Origin: Oppiella nova
Lineage: Eukaryota > Arthropoda > Arachnida > Sarcoptiformes > Oppiidae
NCBI GenBank assembly: GCA_905397405.1
Contig: CAJPVJ010000496.1
Location: 1-24,195, forward strand
Reading direction: 5' to 3'
Length of the DNA: 24,195 bases
Shown in pieces: positions 20,289 to 24,195 of the stretch (its first letter is position 1; every line of letters starts with the position of its first letter). The translations under genes and the position numbers were made by a program. The notes under the pieces were generated by a model. The model searched no databases. It was given only the letters and a program-made list of their open reading frames with translations, and was not told the DNA's origin.

Positions 20289-22852
20289 AACATGTTTTGT
20301 ATGTTATGAACTATTTTTATATTGCTATATAAATGGATTAGTTTTGTATGATGTGTTCAAATATGAATTGTGTGGCAATAATGAGTGAATTGGTGGAGAG
20401 TATTAGCGGTAAGCCGTGAGCCTATGTTAAGTGTATGTTCAGTGTTAGCTATTTTTGGGCGTTGTTTAGCCTCTGGTGAGTCTATGCCTTAGATTACGTG
20501 ATGTAATAAAAGGATTATATATTGCCTGTAATGACAGGTAGACTATGTGTGCAAAGCCTGTGTTCACGTGTGAGTCATCGGCGACTGTCAGCCCAGCGAC
20601 TATTTGCAGACAATAATGACAGACCGATAGATATATACCTATTATATAGGCTATAGTTGTCGCCAAACACGCGATCTGTTTCATGCGATGAGTGCACCAC
20701 TCAGACCAAGATGTGGTGATATGTCTGCCATTGAGTGGTCACTGACTCGTCTTCGGTGGACATGTCATGCGATTCACACAATAATTCACTTCAATCTAAA
20801 CCTATGAACCCAACCATTAGTATGCAGTGAAGGCTTCAATTATACGATATATTGATTTGAATACAAGTCGTAAGCATTAATGAATATTTCAGTGATGTTT
20901 AAGATCTAAAACTTATAATTTATGGCATTATTTAAGGAAATGATAAAACCTTTATGTAATAAATGAGATAACATTAGATAAATGAGATAAAACTCAATCT
21001 CTTTAATCATATTTTATTTGTTTTCTTAAGTTATGTTTGCATTCATTTACAAGTCTTTTGAAACTTGAAATTCAAATCAGATATTAATTTTAAGTTTAAG
21101 GTTAATAGCGATTGCTTTGCATACATCTGAATATGAAATAAAGCCATAAATAAAGTGTTAAAAAGCATTCATTCCTTAAATGAAAAACAATTAGAGAAAC
21201 AATGAAAACAATGTGTAAATTGGATTGATTTGATTGAAGGGGAGGTTTGGGTTTAGTGTTGAATTGTGTCCAAACAGAGCCCACACATGATTAGATGAGA
21301 TAATTACAGAGTAATGGCAATATGCTGTGTATTAGTGTAATAGTGAATGAATGCGATATTGCAATAATAGTGTAATCACTCGTTGGGTCAGTTATTACAG
21401 TATTACATGTTATGTAAGCAGTGGTGGTAATGAAGTGAATGTTGTTATGGCAGGTGTGCTCTAATACCCATCGGAATGCATTGCAATCTCAAGCAAACTT
21501 CCTCTACAGAGTCCACACCATCGCTGCTGCCATTCCTCCCAATCCTCTATCAAATACAAATAGCGATGGCTTTAGGCATCCAAAGAGTATTTGATTGTTA
21601 AAAGCTTTTCATATATCCGAACGATTATAGTGTAATAAAATAACTCACTTTTTTGCATCTCTTTGCGTTCACTTCAGCGTTGCTGTCACTTAGAGATGCA
21701 CTCAAACTCAACACAACTTTTTATTATTTATAATATATTTTTATTTTTACAATTTATTTAATGCATTCAAGTTTACAAAATAAAAACTCTTAAGCTCTGA
21801 CTCTAACCTTGTATTTCAATTGAAACGCTTCCGTACGGATAGTAATACATGTAATAATCGTTTGAAACGATCCTTTTTGTCAAAAGAGAGATATTTTTAG
21901 ATACTTTGCGTTCACTTCTCTATTCTCTAACCACTGTATATTTTGTATGATAGGCTATGATATGATATGCAGTTCCGTATCAATTGAATAACACAAATGT
22001 TATTTGTGTTCATTTTTTAATTCATTATAAATTGTCTGATGTTTAGAATTGCATTAAACTCTACAATATTTGTTAGACTTTGCATAATAGGATATGTTAT
22101 TGACTTTAATATGCTAACAGTGTTTAACTAATGAATCAGCAAATTGTATCACATTTGGGCACTAATGGACTTTTAAAAATATTTTGTTTTCTATAGACTT
22201 AATGTCAAAACTTTCCCATCATTTTAATACCGGAGTATGAAGTCAAATGTCATTGTCTTTAGAGTCGGCGCTATAATTGAATCGGAAATTATAGCCCAAA
22301 ACTTGTTTATCTAAATCTAGTTATTTGTGGCATTATTTTGCACTCAAATTAATACACTCTTTTAATTGAAATGCGGTTTTTATCTCAATAAGATTAAGCT
22401 AACGGTTAAAATAATTATTTGTTTTGGATTTGGTTATAAGAATTTAATGCCAAACTCTTATCGTCTCTCATAACAGAATTTATGGCATTATTATTATAGT
22501 GACAGCAAATGATTAGATTAACGTTATATCCATCATTCACTTCAGCGTTAATTCATTTCATTAAATTCAGTCAATTGTCTATAGTCTACATAATTGTCGT
22601 TATATTTATATAACAATATTAATGATGTAAAACATCCTCATCTCAACCCTCCGCACATTGTATAAGAATTTTAATAGTTATTGCAGTCGTGTTGTGTCTA
22701 ATGTAAACATTTTAAAAATATTAATGCATTCATATTCATGTGATTATGATATAATAATTTATTTAATGTGTGTTTTGTCTATTTTTTATAGATTTATACA
22801 AATTATGATATATTTGATGGCAAAAGCGACTTTTACATTAAAACATAGCAAA
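20289..22852. other. Intergenic region upstream of the neuroglian gene
   Basis: Composition is mixed. 20400-20780 and 21460-21600 are less AT-rich, but I find no convincing exon there. A 72-codon frame at 20466-20684 (-) starts with a hydrophobic stretch but has no other support. The part next to 22853 presumably contains the neuroglian promoter and 5' UTR, possibly with an upstream non-coding exon. Confidence 0.4.
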
Positions 22853-24195
22853 ATGCATACAATTTACACGATTTTAGTACTAGTATTAAGTTTATTGAAT
22901 GGTATCCAATGTGTTCAATCGCCCCCATCTATCATCAAACAGCCCCCATATGAACAACTATATCAGGTCTCGCAGTCGAGCGATGAGGCCGACCGACCCT
23001 TTGTGCTCGAGTGCGAAGCCAAAGGAGATCCAGAGCCCACTTACCGATGGATCAAAAATGGCTTAGAATTCAATTATGTGGCCTATGATAAGCGAATCAA
23101 TCAACAGCCACGCAGAGGGACACTGGTGTTCACCAAACCAGACAGTGTGGATGAGGGGCTGTACCAGTGTTTCGCTGAGAACAAACACGGCACAGCCGTC
23201 TCCAACGCCGTCTTTCTCCGCAAATCAGAACTCAATTCATTCGCCGATGAAGAGGTTCAGGACGTCTATGTCAACGAAGGCGAGCCCCGCACTATCGACT
23301 GCAACCCTCCCACCGGTTATCCCAAGCCATCCATTTTTTGGATCATATTGTCCAATACCGGTGCCCTCAGGAGTATTAACAGTTCGCGACTAACTGTCGA
23401 CCCGGAGGGAAGGCTCCACTTCTCAAACCACTGCGCTGTCCTGTACAAGCTGCTGCGCTTCATGCGGACAAGACGGTGAAGCCAGAAGTCCTGCCTCATG
23501 TTTCACCCGCCATTCTGCTTGGAGTTCCAGCTCCGCAGACCATGAAGTCCTGTCCCCAGTCACCCGCCTTTAATGCAATACACATCCCCGCCATCAGTGC
23601 CTGCGCTCAAAGACCAGAAACTCGAATTGCATTGCATTTACGGCGGGACACCCCTTCCCGATATCACGTGGAGTAAAAGGGGCAGTAAAATAGAGGGCTC
23701 GCACTTCACGTACAATAACTATGGAAAGACTTTAGTTATAAATAAAGTGGATTTTTCTGACGAAGGTTTGTTTAGTTTGTAATTTGTTATAATTTATTTA
23801 TTTAATAATTGTCTCTCCAATAGGAGTCTACGAATGTACGGCCAGTAACGGCATCGGTAGTCAAAGGACTCACGCAATGGAAGTGAAAGTAAATGCCGCC
23901 CCCTTTTGGATTGAATACCCCAATGACACGAACGCAGCCGAAGGGGAGACCGTATCGTTTAAATGCATTGCTTCGGGCATTCCTGAGCCTAAGTTGCAAT
24001 GGTTTGTGAACGGAGTGCCCATAGAGAAGGCACCGACCAATAACCGGCGCAAAGTTGAAGGATCTGTTCTGACCGTAACTGATCTGATAGAGACTGTGGA
24101 CACTTCTGTCTTCCAGTGCAACGCCTCCAACGTTCACGGATACGCCTTCCGGGACTTCTATCTCAATGTCCTGAAACTCCCGCCCACTATCACCG
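22853..24195 (+). CDS. Nrg: Neuroglian (L1CAM-family cell adhesion molecule), 5' part; runs off window
   Basis: Neuroglian is a surface Ig/fibronectin protein for neural adhesion, axon guidance and septate junctions. The chosen ATG at 22853 begins a signal peptide (MHTIYTILVLVLSLLNGIQC); an in-frame ATG at 22817 would add 12 residues. Ig1 has LECEAKG..YRWIKNG..YQCFAENKHG. Ig2 begins at the IDCNPPTGYPKPSIFW segment. Ig3 has LHCIYGGTPLPDITWSK and YECTASNG. Ig4 has FKCIASGIPEPKLQWF and FQCNASN; Ig5 begins at the edge. This domain order and the GTLVFTKP, LYQCFAEN and YGGTPLP motifs fit neuroglian. A 58-bp GT..AG intron (23766-23823) splits DEG|VYEC. Between LHFSN (23428) and QYTSPPSVPALKD (about 23575) the frame is lost: in-frame stops at 23477 and 23543, with coding-like sequence continuing in shifted frames. 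The block is GC-rich, unlike local introns, so I read it as frameshifting indels, from sequencing error or gene decay. Confidence 0.85.

Noticed and set aside
20466-20684. 72-codon minus-strand frame with a hydrophobic start
   Set aside because: It could resemble a signal peptide, but the remainder looks random and no conservation can be seen in the window.
22658-22852. Extended N-terminus of neuroglian from 22658
   Set aside because: It uses a TTG start and AT-rich hydrophobic sequence. The ATG at 22853 gives a standard signal peptide directly before Ig1.
23438-23570. An intron explaining the neuroglian frame loss
   Set aside because: Candidate GT sites have poor context, removal would delete the second Ig2 cysteine, and the stretch is GC-rich and coding-like, unlike the other introns in the window.
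23802-24137. Minus-strand frames of 111 and 86 codons
   Set aside because: They are antisense shadows of the neuroglian Ig3-Ig4 exon.

Overview
This window is nuclear DNA from an animal, most likely an arthropod and possibly a mite. The evidence is a neuroglian/L1-type cell-adhesion gene and metazoan-type NAA10 and cytosolic carboxypeptidase genes. Most introns are very short (58 to about 104 bp) with GT..AG ends, and the intergenic DNA is very AT-rich. The species assignment is inference. One unresolved base (n, 19135) and several broken reading frames show that this is draft assembly.

Layout. 1-6297 is one arm (A) of an inverted duplication. It carries NAA10 (+, 812-1440) and, converging on it, the 3' part of a cytosolic carboxypeptidase gene (CCP1/AGTPBP1-like, -, 3098-7755), whose 5' exons lie just outside the arm. 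7756-11928 is AT-rich DNA with some GC-richer, coding-like but unassigned fragments and a G-quadruplex motif. 11929-12714 (-) encodes an unrecognised multi-pass membrane protein. 12715-18203 is mostly AT-rich DNA with one coding-like island near 15,000-15,320. 18204-20288 is the second arm (B): a partial carboxypeptidase exon, then n, then a partial NAA10, in reverse order and orientation. 20289-22852 is intergenic. 22853 to the window end is the 5' part of a neuroglian gene: signal peptide, four Ig domains and the start of a fifth.

The main structural result is that arm B equals the reverse complement of arm A with about 4.2 kb (1164-5367) missing and replaced by the single n. In addition, a 542-bp tandem duplication inside the large carboxypeptidase exon ends the reading frame exactly at its junction. 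Arm B sides with one tandem copy against the other at every difference I could score. This fits two diverged haplotypes stitched into one scaffold better than an old duplication, though a real palindrome-like rearrangement remains possible.

No functional system links the genes. NAA10 acetylates protein N-termini. The carboxypeptidase trims glutamates from tubulin tails. Neuroglian is a surface adhesion molecule. I found no CRISPR array, no prokaryotic features, no convincing tRNA or rRNA, and no intact transposon. I do not claim a new biological system. The best leads are the haplotype/inversion architecture and a few cryptic coding-like islands.
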